A stretch of DNA of 64,000 bases from positions 4,242,501 to 4,306,500 of the forward strand of contig NZ_CP026538.1 in the NCBI RefSeq assembly GCF_004135975.1, given 5' to 3'. Made by a program: the position numbers and the translations under genes. The notes under the pieces are model-generated. The model was not told the origin of the DNA. It saw only the letters and a list, made by a program, of their open reading frames with translations, and searched no databases. Source of the stretch: Solidesulfovibrio carbinolicus (lineage in GTDB: Bacteria; Desulfobacterota; Desulfovibrionia; Desulfovibrionales; Desulfovibrionaceae). Positions 37,073-46,817 of the stretch are shown piece after piece (the first letter of the stretch is position 1; each line of letters starts with the position of its first letter).

Positions 37073-38361
37073 GAATCGCCCTGGTCCAATCCTGGCTCGG
37101 CCCCGGGGCCACGGGCCCGGTCTTTCCCATCGGCCTGGCCTCCCTGGCCGCCAGCCTCACGGGACACACCGTGGCTGCCTTTGACCCCAACGTGGCCAGC
37201 GGCGACCCCATGCCCGCCCTGGCAGGGTTCCTGCGCGACTTCGCCCCGGACCTCACCGGCATATCCCTGCGCAACATCGACTCCACCAACACCCGGGTCA
37301 ACGTCTCCTATCTGCCGCCCTTTGGCGAGACCGTGGCTGTGGCCCGGCAGGAGACATCCGGGCCGGTGGTGGTCGGCGGGGCCGGTTTTTCCATGTTCGC
37401 CGAGGCCGTCATGGCCGGCTGGCCGGCCATCGACCACGGCGTGGCCCTGGAAGGCGAAGCCGCCTTCGCCGCCCTGGCCGCGACCTTGCAAGCCGGCGGC
37501 GATCCGGCCGCCGTACCCTCGCTCTGGACCCGCCGGGCAGACGGCAGCCCGTTTTTCACCGGCCCCTCGGACAAGATCGACCTTGCCGCCCTGCCCTCGC
37601 CGGATTTTTCCATCCTGCCCCTGGCCCCCTACGTCGCCGTGCCCTGGGGCGTGGGCGTCGAGACCAAGCGCGGCTGCGCCCTTGCCTGCGTCTACTGTCC
37701 CTACGGGTTCCTCAACGGCCGGCGCTACCGCCGCAAAGCGCCCCGGCAGGTGGCGGCCGAGGTCGTCGCCCTTCGCGACGTCCACGGCGCGCGGCGGTTT
37801 ACCTTTCTCGATTCGGTCTTCAACCTGCCTGCCGACCATGCCGCCGCCGTCCTGGAGGCCCTTATCGAAGCCGGCTCGCCCTTGCCCTGGTCGGCCTGGT
37901 TCGCCGAACGGGGGCTGACGCGCGATTTCCTGATCCTGGCCCGCCGGGCCGGCTGCGACACCGTGATCTTTTCCCCCGACGCCTTTGGCGATGAGGCGTT
38001 AAACGCCCTGGGCAAGGCCTCGTCCGTGGCCGAGATCGAGGCCGCCTACGCCCTGGTGCGCGACCTGGGCTGTTTCGAGGTCAGCTACAATTTCTTTAAA
38101 AACCCGCCCGGCCAGACCGCCAGGGCCGCCCTGGCCATGCTGCGCTTTATCCTCAAGGCCCGCCGCGAGATGGGCAGAAAGGCCCACTTCGAACTCAACA
38201 GCATCCGGGTCGAGCCCCATACCGCCCTGGCCCGCCGGGCCGTGGCCGAGGGAATCATCCCCCCGGACGCCGACTTGCTTGCGCCGGTCATGTACACCCA
38301 GCCAAAAACCGCCTGGATCGAAAAAGGCTTCGATCTGCTGCTGCGGGCCGCCGGGAAATAG
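37069..38361 (+). CDS. B12-binding-like radical SAM protein
   Basis: A 430-residue protein, shorter than its neighbour. A reduced N-terminal Rossmann-like domain (RIALVQSWLGPGATGPVFP) precedes the cluster motif CALACVYC (C203, C207, C210) and LDSVFNLPADHA. The GTG start at 37069 forms a GTGA overlap with the preceding stop. Only 2 bp separate it from the acyltransferase gene. The tandem arrangement suggests two consecutive radical steps on one substrate, which is inference. Confidence 0.85.
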   Translation: MRIALVQSWLGPGATGPVFPIGLASLAASLTGHTVAAFDPNVASGDPMPALAGFLRDFAPDLTGISLRNIDSTNTRVNVSYLPPFGETVAVARQETSGPVVVGGAGFSMFAEAVMAGWPAIDHGVALEGEAAFAALAATLQAGGDPAAVPSLWTRRADGSPFFTGPSDKIDLAALPSPDFSILPLAPYVAVPWGVGVETKRGCALACVYCPYGFLNGRRYRRKAPRQVAAEVVALRDVHGARRFTFLDSVFNLPADHAAAVLEALIEAGSPLPWSAWFAERGLTRDFLILARRAGCDTVIFSPDAFGDEALNALGKASSVAEIEAAYALVRDLGCFEVSYNFFKNPPGQTARAALAMLRFILKARREMGRKAHFELNSIRVEPHTALARRAVAEGIIPPDADLLAPVMYTQPKTAWIEKGFDLLLRAAGK

Positions 38362-38363
38362 CC

Positions 38364-39284
38364 GTGCGCGTACGCGAAAGCTTTTCTCGCGACCTGCTGC
38401 GCCTTTTCGTGTGGTATCCCCTGCGCCTTGTCGCCGAGCGCCTGCCGCCCCGGACGGCCATGGCCCTCTACCGGGCCATGGGCCGGCTCCACGCCGCCCT
38501 GTCCCGGGGCCGGGCCGGGCGCATCGCTATCGCCGCCCGGGCCGTTAATCCCGCCCTTGCCGAGGCCGGGGCGAAACAAGCCGTGCTCGACGCCTTCGCC
38601 ACCCACTACGTCAACCAGCTCATTGTCTTTCAATTGCCGCGCCTGACCGCCGCCAATTTCCACGAACTGCTGGAAATCGACGGCCTGGACCGCCTGGGAC
38701 TGGCCCTGGCCCACGGCCGGGGCGCGGTCATCCCCATCGGCCATTTCGGCCCGACCCAGCTGCCCCTGGCCGCCCTGGGGGCGCTGGGCTTCCCCATGGT
38801 CCAGATCGGCCACCTTTCGGACGAGGGCTTGTCGTTTGTCGGCCGCCGCGTGGCCTTCCGCCTGCGGGCGCGCTACGAAGCCCGCATCCCGGCCCGCATC
38901 GTGCCGCCCGGGCCGGGCGTGCGCCAGGCGCTCACCCAGCTGCGCGCCGGCGGCGTGGTCATGACCACGGCCGACGACGGCCCGGGCCAGCCTCCCTTCG
39001 GCCATCACGCCACGGTGGATTTCCCGGGCGGCGCACTGTCCGTGCCCCTTGGCCCGGCCCGGCTGGCCCTGTCAGCCGGGGCGGCCCTTGTGCCGGGCTT
39101 TCTCGAACCCGGACGCGACGCCCCCTTCCGTTTTGTTCTGGACGCGCCCATCGCCACGCCCCGGGACACGGACCGCGACGCGGCCGCCCTGGTCATGACC
39201 CGGGAGTTCATGGCCCGCTACGCCGACCGGGTCGCCTCCCGCCCCGGCTGGTGGCATGGCCTGGAAAGCCATCTTTTTCCTTGA
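38364..39284 (+). CDS. LpxL/HtrB-like lipid acyltransferase with HX4Q motif
   Basis: A 306-residue protein of the lysophospholipid acyltransferase superfamily in the lipid A acyltransferase branch. A hydrophobic N-terminal segment precedes the domain. The catalytic block reads PIGHFGPTQLPLAALGALGF: His127 is present, but the usual Asp/Glu four residues on is Gln132. The second motif region appears as PFGHHATVDFPGG. The GTG at 38364 is the start. It should attach an acyl chain to a glycolipid or other amphiphile, if active. It follows the radical SAM genes by 2 bp. Confidence 0.8.
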   Translation: MRVRESFSRDLLRLFVWYPLRLVAERLPPRTAMALYRAMGRLHAALSRGRAGRIAIAARAVNPALAEAGAKQAVLDAFATHYVNQLIVFQLPRLTAANFHELLEIDGLDRLGLALAHGRGAVIPIGHFGPTQLPLAALGALGFPMVQIGHLSDEGLSFVGRRVAFRLRARYEARIPARIVPPGPGVRQALTQLRAGGVVMTTADDGPGQPPFGHHATVDFPGGALSVPLGPARLALSAGAALVPGFLEPGRDAPFRFVLDAPIATPRDTDRDAAALVMTREFMARYADRVASRPGWWHGLESHLFP

Positions 39285-39344
39285 AGCCCGCGCCCCCCTC
39301 GGACACAATCGCGCCCCAACGCCACCGCCAAAGCGAGCCTGCCC

Positions 39345-40193
39345 ATGAAAAACGCCATGCTGCTGTCCGTCGTCATCCCGGCCTACAACGAAGAAGGCAA
39401 CATCACCGCCACCATTGACGGCATCCGCGCCGTGCTGCGCCGCGAAGGCGTCCCCTACGAACTGGTGCTGGTCAACGACAACAGCGCCGACGCCACCGGC
39501 TCCGTCCTCGACGCCCTGGCCCAGGCCGACCCGGGCGTGGTGGTCGTCCACCGCGAACCGCCGCGCGGCTTCGGCCGGGCCGTGCGCGCCGGCCTGGAAC
39601 GGGCCAGCGGCGACGTCATCGTCATTTGCATGGCCGACCTGTCCGATGATCCCGAAGACATCATCAAGTACTACCGCAAGATCGAGGAAGGCTACGACTG
39701 CGTCTTCGGTTCGCGCTTCATGCGCGGCTCGCGCTGCGTCAATTACCCCAGGCTCAAGCTCTTCGTGAACCGCCTCGTCAACAAGATGATGCAGATCATG
39801 TTCTGGACGCGCTTTAATGACCTGACCAATTCCTTCAAGGCCTACCGCTCCTACGTCATCCGCGACATCATGCCGCTCAAGGCTTGCCACTTCAACATCA
39901 CCATCGAACTGTCGCTCAATACGCTTATTCGCGGCTACACCATCGCCATGGTCCCCATCTCCTGGCAGGGCCGCACCTGGGGCAGCTCCAACCTGCACCT
40001 GACCGAAATGGGCCGGCGCTACCTGAGCACCCTGCTGCGGGCCTGGTTCGAGAAAAACCTCATCCTCGACGACCTCATGGCCGAATCCATGGCCCACCGC
40101 ACCCGGCTGGCCGAAAAGGCCGCCGGCCTCGAAGGCCGCGTCGACTCCCTGGAACGCCGGCTTGCCGCTGTCGAGGCCAGAGTGGAGAATTAA
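39345..40193 (+). CDS. GT2 glycosyltransferase, dolichol-phosphate mannosyltransferase-like
   Basis: A 282-residue GT-A enzyme. SVVIPAYNEEGNI opens the domain, LVLVNDNSADAT carries the nucleotide-binding acid, and ICMADLSDDPEDI the metal-binding DxD-like site. GSRFMRGSR and WQGRTWGSSNL match polyprenol-phosphate hexose synthases. No long C-terminal membrane domain follows; the last 40 residues form a coiled coil. It likely moves a hexose onto a polyprenyl phosphate. It is the last gene of the 32.7-40.2 kb operon. Confidence 0.87.
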   Translation: MKNAMLLSVVIPAYNEEGNITATIDGIRAVLRREGVPYELVLVNDNSADATGSVLDALAQADPGVVVVHREPPRGFGRAVRAGLERASGDVIVICMADLSDDPEDIIKYYRKIEEGYDCVFGSRFMRGSRCVNYPRLKLFVNRLVNKMMQIMFWTRFNDLTNSFKAYRSYVIRDIMPLKACHFNITIELSLNTLIRGYTIAMVPISWQGRTWGSSNLHLTEMGRRYLSTLLRAWFEKNLILDDLMAESMAHRTRLAEKAAGLEGRVDSLERRLAAVEARVEN

Positions 40194-40218
40194 GCTGGGA
40201 GAAGAGGAAGATGCCTTG

Positions 40219-40224
40219 TATGTT
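40219..40224 (+). promoter_or_regulatory. Left-end -10 half of a circle-junction promoter
   Basis: TATGTT at 40219-40224 in the left end would lie exactly 17 bp from TTGACT at 41352-41357 in the right end when the two ends join through one CT core. The joined circle would thus gain a near-consensus sigma70 promoter reading into the leader RNA and transposase. In the inserted state the -10 lacks this -35. Such junction promoters are known for IS110-family elements. Confidence 0.7.
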
Positions 40225-40230
40225 TCCCCA

Positions 40231-41336
<1,106 letters not shown>

Positions 41337-41351
41337 ACCCCTGATTATCGG

Positions 41352-41357
41352 TTGACT
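41352..41357 (+). promoter_or_regulatory. Right-end -35 half of a circle-junction promoter
   Basis: TTGACT lies 13 bp inside the right core CT. In the linear insertion it faces out into the hairpin repeat, where no -10 box follows at the right distance. Joined to the left end it would pair with TATGTT across a 17-bp spacer. Confidence 0.7.
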
Positions 41358-41372
41358 CCGAACACCGTTGCT

Positions 41373-41407
41373 CCGGCGGCCGGGGGCCTGAGGCCCCCGG
41401 ACCCCCC
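41373..41407 (+). repeat. Hairpin repeat R4, 3' part, split by the IS element
   Basis: CCGGCGGCC, the GGGGGCC/GGCCCCC hairpin and GGACCCCCC remain on this side. The missing first five bases TGCCT lie at 40212-40216, 19 bp after the stop of the GT2 gene and after a GAAGAGGAAGA purine tract. The IS thus separates the GT2 gene from its natural 3' element. The 58 bp from 41373 also precede the next radical SAM gene. Confidence 0.85.
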
Positions 41408-41430
41408 ATAGGGGGTATAAAGGACGCGAC

Positions 41431-42903
41431 ATGGCCGATATTTTGGTTGTAAATGCCCCATTTTTGCCCAAATTCTCCCGGCCCCAGCGCTCCCCGGCCG
41501 TGACCAAGAGCGGCACGCTCTATTTCCCGCTGTTTTTGGCCCAGGCCGTGGCCGTGCTCGAAGCCGACGACTTCGAGGTCGTCTTCGTGGACGCCCCGGC
41601 CGCCGGCCTGGACCTCGACGCCGTCGTGGCCCGGGCCAAGGCCGAAACGCCGTTTTTAGCCGTGCTGGACACCTCCACCCCGAGCATCGACGCCGACATC
41701 AAGGCCGCCGCCGCCCTGAAAAAAGCCCTGCCCGGACTGACCACCGTGCTGGTCGGCCCCCATGCCACGGCCCTGGCCGGCAAGGTGCTCCAGGACGGAC
41801 GCGGGGCCGTGGACGCCGTGGCCCGGCGCGAGTACGAGGCCACCGTCCTGGAACTGGCCCGGCTCCTGGCCGCCGGCCCGGCCACGCCGCAGCGCCTGGC
41901 CACCGTGGACGGCCTGTCGTTTCTGGGGGCAGGGGGCGTCGTCGTCCACAACCCGGACCGGCCCTTCATCAAGGACCTCGACGCCCTGCCGCCCGTGGCC
42001 CCGGTCTACGCCCGTCACCTCGACATCCGGCACTATTTCAATCCCAACGCCAAACCGCCCATGGTCACCCTGGCCACTTCGCGCGGCTGCCCGTTTCGTT
42101 GCTCGTTTTGCCTGCATCCGCAAACGCTGACCGGCCGCACCGCCCGCTGCCGCTCCATCGACAAGGTCCTGGACGAAGTCGCCTGGTGCCTGGACCACTT
42201 CCCGGGCCTGCGCACCATCTTTTTCGAGGACGATACCCTGACCGCCGACAAGGTCCGCTGCCGGGCCTTTTGCCAGGCCATCATCCGCCGGGGGCTGGTG
42301 TTCGAGTGGACGGCCAACGCCCGGGCCGACCTGGACCCGGACCTCATGCATCTCATGCGCCGGGCTGGCTGCCGCCAGTTGTGCGTGGGCTTCGAATCGG
42401 CCGACCCGACAGCCCTTTCGGCCATGAAAAAGGGGCTGGGGGCCGAGCGCATGCGGCAGTTTCGGGCCGACGCCGCCGCCGCCGGCCTCAAGATCCATGG
42501 CTGCTTCATCTTCGGCTTCCCCGGCGACACCAGACAGTCCATCCTGGCCACCATCGACTTCGCCCTGGACCTCAATCCCGAGACCGCCCAGTTCTATCCG
42601 GTCATGGTCTATCCCGGCACCGAGGCCTACGCCGACTACGAAGCGCGAGGGTTTATCGCCGCCGGCCGCTGGCGCGACTGGCTCACCCCCGAGGGCCTGC
42701 ACGGCTGCGTGGTGCGCAACGAGTCGCTGTATCCGGCCGAGATCGTGCGCCTGTGCGACCTGGCCCGCAAACGGTTCTACCTGCGGCCGCAATTTCTTAT
42801 CCGCCGCGCCCTGGCCGCCCTGGCAAGCCCCGGCGAAATGGCCCGGACCCTGCGGGCCGGCCGGGTGTTTTTCAAGCATCTGCTGCGCGGCTCCAAGGTG
42901 TAA
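41431..42903 (+). CDS. B12-binding-domain radical SAM protein
   Basis: A 490-residue protein. Residues 1-140 are a cobalamin-binding-like domain (MADILVVNAPFLPKF, TVLVGPHATALAG). The cluster motif is CPFRCSFC (C220, C224, C227), then FFEDDTLTADK and GFESADPTALSAMKKGL, as in the hopanoid-associated and related radical SAM groups. AAAGGA precedes ATG 41431. It is followed 10 bp later by the GT2-GT4 fusion, probably in one operon. The substrate is unknown. Confidence 0.87.
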   Translation: MADILVVNAPFLPKFSRPQRSPAVTKSGTLYFPLFLAQAVAVLEADDFEVVFVDAPAAGLDLDAVVARAKAETPFLAVLDTSTPSIDADIKAAAALKKALPGLTTVLVGPHATALAGKVLQDGRGAVDAVARREYEATVLELARLLAAGPATPQRLATVDGLSFLGAGGVVVHNPDRPFIKDLDALPPVAPVYARHLDIRHYFNPNAKPPMVTLATSRGCPFRCSFCLHPQTLTGRTARCRSIDKVLDEVAWCLDHFPGLRTIFFEDDTLTADKVRCRAFCQAIIRRGLVFEWTANARADLDPDLMHLMRRAGCRQLCVGFESADPTALSAMKKGLGAERMRQFRADAAAAGLKIHGCFIFGFPGDTRQSILATIDFALDLNPETAQFYPVMVYPGTEAYADYEARGFIAAGRWRDWLTPEGLHGCVVRNESLYPAEIVRLCDLARKRFYLRPQFLIRRALAALASPGEMARTLRAGRVFFKHLLRGSKV

Positions 42904-42913
42904 GGGGAGTGCC

Positions 42914-45055
42914 ATGCCCCGCCTGACCGTCGTCATTCCGGCCTACAACGCCGCCGCCACCCTGGGCGACGCCTTGGACGCCCTGGCGACCCAGACCATC
43001 CCCCAGTCGGCGTTTTCCGTCATCGTGGTCGATGACGGTTCCAGCGACGCCACCGCCGCCCTGGCCCGGGCCAAGGGCGCGACCGTCATTTCCCAGCCAA
43101 ACGCCGGCCCGGCCGCCGCCCGCAACGCCGGAGCCGCCGCCGCTCCGCCGGATTGCGACATCCTTGTTTTCACCGACGCCGACTGCGCCCCGGCCCCGGA
43201 TTTCCTGGCCCGTCTCACCGCCCCCCTGGACGATGGGGCCGTTGCTGGCGTCCAGGGCGCCTACCGCACCCGGCAGACCTCGCTTGTCGCCCGGTTTGCC
43301 CAGATCGAGTTCGAGGACCGCTACGCCTATGTCGCCAGGCGTCCGGCCATCGACCTGGTGGCCACCTACGCCGCCGCCTACCGCCGCGCGGTGTTCGATG
43401 GGGCCGGAGGCTTCGACACGTCCTTCCGGACGGCCGACAACGAGGACACCGAGCTGTCCTACCGGCTGGCCGCGGCCGGCCACCGGCTGGTCTTCGCCCC
43501 GGACGCCATGGTCTATCATCGCCATCCGGCCACCCTGGGCCGCTACTTGACCATCAAGGCCAGCCGGGCCTTTTGGCGGCTTCGGGCCTGCCGGGAGCAC
43601 CCCGAAAAGCTCGTGCGCGACGGCTACACCCCGCCGGTCATCCGCCTCCAGACCATCCTGGCCGGGCTGTTCACCCTGTCCACGGTCCTGGCCCCGTTCT
43701 CCCGGCCGGCCGGCCTGTTCGCCCTGGTTGCCCTGGCCGGGCTGCTGGGCAGCGCCCTGCCCTTTGCCCGCTTCGCCGCCGGGCGCGACAGGACCGTGGC
43801 CCGATTGGCCCCGATGTTCGTCACGCTGCGCTCCCTGGCCTTTGCCGCCGGTCTGGCCTGGGGACTGGCCGACCGCGTGCTGTCCCGGACAGCCTGCCGC
43901 GCCCCTCACGAAAAAACCAGAAACCGGGTGGGCCTTGATCTCCACACCATTTCCGGCATCCGCCAGGGGTCGCGCACCTACATCGAGGCCCTGGCCGCCC
44001 GGTTGCCTGAGGCCGCCCCGGACCTCGACTTCGTCTTCTACGCCACCCGCGATGGCCTGGACGCGGCCCGCACCCTGGCCGGGAGCGCACCGAACGTCAC
44101 GGTGCGCGAAATCCCCGCCGGCCGTTTCGCCCGGCTGATCGCCCCCTTCCCCTGGAGGCTGGCCCGGGAGGTGGACGTCTTCCACTGCCAGTACCTCGCG
44201 CCGCTTTCGCCCACGGTCCCCTGCGTGGTCAGCCTCCACGACATCCTGCATGAAGCCATGCCCGAGCATTTCCCCAAGGGGCTTTCCCGCCTCATGCGGC
44301 TGCTCTATCCCCTGAGCGCCCGCCGGGCGGCCATGGTGCTGACGCTGTCGGCCTATTGCCGCGACGAAATCGTCGCCCGCTACCGCGTGCCGGCCGACCG
44401 CGTGGCCTACGCCTTTCCCGGGGTGGACCCGGCCTTTGCCCCGGTGTCCGACCCGGCCGCCCTGGCCGCCGTGCGCGTCCGGCTGGGGCTGCCCGAGGGT
44501 CCCTACATCCTCTTTTTGGGACGCATGGAGCCGCGAAAAAACGTGCCCGGGCTGGCGGCGGCCTACGCCCTGCTGCGTCGGCGGCTGGGAATGCAAACGC
44601 CCACCCTGGTCATCGCCGGGCCCGACGACGGGCTTTTCGCCGCCTTTGGGCAAAGGCTGCGCGCAGCGGGAACGGGCGAGGGCATTGTCTTTTGCGGCGG
44701 CGTGGCCCAGGCGGATCTGCCGGCCTTGCTGTCCGGGGCGGCGGTCTTTGCCTATCCGAGCTTTGGCGAGGGATTCGGGCTGCCGGTGGCGGAGGCCATG
44801 GCCTGCGGCGCGCCGGTGGCGGCAAGCTTGGCCCCGGCCGTGCCCGAGGCGGCCGGCGGCGCGGCGCTGCTGGTCGATCCGTCCGACCCCGAAGCCCTGG
44901 CCGGAGCGCTTTATCGGGTGCTGGCCGAGCCGGAACTGGCCGCCGAACTGCGGGCCAGGGGGTTGGCCCGGGCGAAACGGCTCGATTGGAACGACACGGC
45001 GGCAATGGCCGTGGCCGCCTATCGACGGGCCTTGGCCGGCCGCCCGAGCCCCTAA
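42914..45055 (+). CDS. GT2-GT4 glycosyltransferase fusion
   Basis: A 713-residue two-domain protein. Residues 1-225 are a GT-A family 2 enzyme (LTVVIPAYNAAATLGDALDA, IVVDDGSSDAT, FTDADCAPAPDFL). Two to three membrane helices follow at about 245-320. From about 341 a complete GT-B family 4 enzyme begins (RVGLDLHTISGIRQGSRTYI), with EPRKNVPGL and the EX7E signature in GEGFGLPVAEAMACGAPVAA. The reading frame runs through the join without interruption. It could add two successive sugars. AGGGGAG precedes ATG 42914. Confidence 0.85.
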   Translation: MPRLTVVIPAYNAAATLGDALDALATQTIPQSAFSVIVVDDGSSDATAALARAKGATVISQPNAGPAAARNAGAAAAPPDCDILVFTDADCAPAPDFLARLTAPLDDGAVAGVQGAYRTRQTSLVARFAQIEFEDRYAYVARRPAIDLVATYAAAYRRAVFDGAGGFDTSFRTADNEDTELSYRLAAAGHRLVFAPDAMVYHRHPATLGRYLTIKASRAFWRLRACREHPEKLVRDGYTPPVIRLQTILAGLFTLSTVLAPFSRPAGLFALVALAGLLGSALPFARFAAGRDRTVARLAPMFVTLRSLAFAAGLAWGLADRVLSRTACRAPHEKTRNRVGLDLHTISGIRQGSRTYIEALAARLPEAAPDLDFVFYATRDGLDAARTLAGSAPNVTVREIPAGRFARLIAPFPWRLAREVDVFHCQYLAPLSPTVPCVVSLHDILHEAMPEHFPKGLSRLMRLLYPLSARRAAMVLTLSAYCRDEIVARYRVPADRVAYAFPGVDPAFAPVSDPAALAAVRVRLGLPEGPYILFLGRMEPRKNVPGLAAAYALLRRRLGMQTPTLVIAGPDDGLFAAFGQRLRAAGTGEGIVFCGGVAQADLPALLSGAAVFAYPSFGEGFGLPVAEAMACGAPVAASLAPAVPEAAGGAALLVDPSDPEALAGALYRVLAEPELAAELRARGLARAKRLDWNDTAAMAVAAYRRALAGRPSP

Positions 45056-45065
45056 GGAGCGCGTC

Positions 45066-46712
45066 ATGCGCCTGCTCATCTACTGCGACGACCCCAGCTA
45101 CGGCGGCACGGCCGTCAACGCCGGTCTGCTGGCCCAAGGGCTGGTCGAAGCCGGACATGCCGTCGCCCTGGCCGCTGCGGCCGACATCACCGGCCAGGCC
45201 CCGGGCGTCTCCCATTTGCCCATCGATTGCGACACCATGCGCGGTTTTTTCAAAACCGTCAGCAGCCGCACGGAGCCGGAAGAAGTCTTGCTGGCCGCGC
45301 GCCCCGACCTGACGCTTTTTTGCGACGGCGCGCCGGATTCGAGCCTGGCGGCCAAGGCCGTTTGCCGGGATTGGGGCATCCCCTATGGCATTCAGGTCAA
45401 TTACGTGGCTGTCGATCAGATTGCCGCCATGGGGCCGCGTCTGGAAGAAGCGCGCCGGGCCTTCGACGCCGCCCTGGCCGTGGCCGCCGTGTCCGGGGAG
45501 AACCTGACCTTGTTGCGCTTGGTGTTCAATTTGTCGCCCCAGCGTTCCGGCGTCATCCGCAACGGCCGTCCTCTGAACTTTTTCGAGCCCGTGCCCGAAG
45601 CCGAGCGTCTGGCCCGTCGCGACGCCCTCGGGTTGGCCCCGGACGAGGTCTTGTGCCTCACCGTCGCCCGCTACGAGCCGCGCAAGGGGTATCGCCATTT
45701 GCTGGCCGCCGCCGAGCTGCTCCACGGCCGCAAGGGCGGCCAGCGGCTGCGTTTCGCGGCCATAGGCCACTGCCTGGGCTCCGGCCGACGCCAAGTGGAG
45801 GCGCTCGTCGCGGCAAGCCCGGCCCGGGATCGGGTGCGGCTGCTTGGTCAACGCGACGACGTGCGGGAATGGCTCGCCGCTGCCGACATTTTCGCGTTGC
45901 CTTCGGAATCGGAAGGGATGCCCCTATGCGTCATCGAGGCCATGGCCCAGAGCCTGCCCGTGGCGGCTTCGGCCGTCAGCGGCGTCCCGGAATTGCTCGG
46001 GGATGCCGGCGTGTTGTTGCCCGATCCCAACGTCTCGCCCGAGGCCACGGCCCAAGCCCTGGCCAACGCCCTGGCCTGGCTTGCCGCCGACGCCCCGGCC
46101 CGGGTCAGGCTGGGCCAAGCCGGACGCCAACGAGCCCTGGCCCACTTCACCCTTCCGGCCATGCTGCGCGACTGGGTCGGCCTTGTGGCGTCGTTGGCTC
46201 CAGCCGTGGCCGCGTCCCGTCCGCGCTGGCCCGACCCGGCCGACTATCAGCCGCCCAACAAGGCCGGCCTGGGCGCGGACATCCCCGTGGGCGAGGATGT
46301 GCCCGCTTTCCCCTTTCTCAAGGACGGCTGGAGCCATGGCGAAGTGAGCGGACGCTGGACCGACGGGACGCGAGCCCGCTTGCGCCTGGGGCTGCCCGAA
46401 GCCGCCAGGGCGGGCTTTGTGCTGGAACTTTCGGGACATCCCTACCCGGGAGGCGGCGCGCCCCTGGTCATGACGCTGACGGCGGACGGCCGACCGGCAG
46501 GACGCTTCGCCTGGCCCGGCGCTCCCGAAAACCTGGACGCCGCCCTGTGCTGTCTGCCCGGCTCCCAGGGGTTCCCCTCCCAGACGGACATCGTCTTTTC
46601 CTTCGACGGCGCGGCCTCGCCGGCTTCCCGGGGCGAGTCCGACGACGAACGCCTTCTCGGCTTTTTCCTCACGCGGCTGCGGATCGCGCCCCTCGGCCGA
46701 GAGGAAGCGTGA
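45066..46712 (+). CDS. GT4 glycosyltransferase with C-terminal beta-domain
   Basis: A 548-residue protein. Residues 1-370 are a GT4 enzyme (LLIYCDDPSYGGTAVNAGLL, ARYEPRKGYRHLL, EX7E in SEGMPLCVIEAMAQSLPVAA). The last about 150 residues form a separate domain (GWSHGEVSGRWTDGTRARLR, then LELSGHPYPGGG) that looks like a beta-sandwich of the DUF7024-like type found on some surface-glycan enzymes. It starts 10 bp after the fusion gene. The extra domain may bind glycan or set specificity, which is inference. Confidence 0.85.
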   Translation: MRLLIYCDDPSYGGTAVNAGLLAQGLVEAGHAVALAAAADITGQAPGVSHLPIDCDTMRGFFKTVSSRTEPEEVLLAARPDLTLFCDGAPDSSLAAKAVCRDWGIPYGIQVNYVAVDQIAAMGPRLEEARRAFDAALAVAAVSGENLTLLRLVFNLSPQRSGVIRNGRPLNFFEPVPEAERLARRDALGLAPDEVLCLTVARYEPRKGYRHLLAAAELLHGRKGGQRLRFAAIGHCLGSGRRQVEALVAASPARDRVRLLGQRDDVREWLAAADIFALPSESEGMPLCVIEAMAQSLPVAASAVSGVPELLGDAGVLLPDPNVSPEATAQALANALAWLAADAPARVRLGQAGRQRALAHFTLPAMLRDWVGLVASLAPAVAASRPRWPDPADYQPPNKAGLGADIPVGEDVPAFPFLKDGWSHGEVSGRWTDGTRARLRLGLPEAARAGFVLELSGHPYPGGGAPLVMTLTADGRPAGRFAWPGAPENLDAALCCLPGSQGFPSQTDIVFSFDGAASPASRGESDDERLLGFFLTRLRIAPLGREEA

Positions 46713-46817
46713 CCGAAGCATTCCCTGCGGCAGGGGACGCCGCTACTGGGGCCTGCCCCTTGCCGACCGTCCGGCAGGCCCGCCAGAGGCGCCGGCCGTC
46801 GCTTGGCGCGAAAAGGC

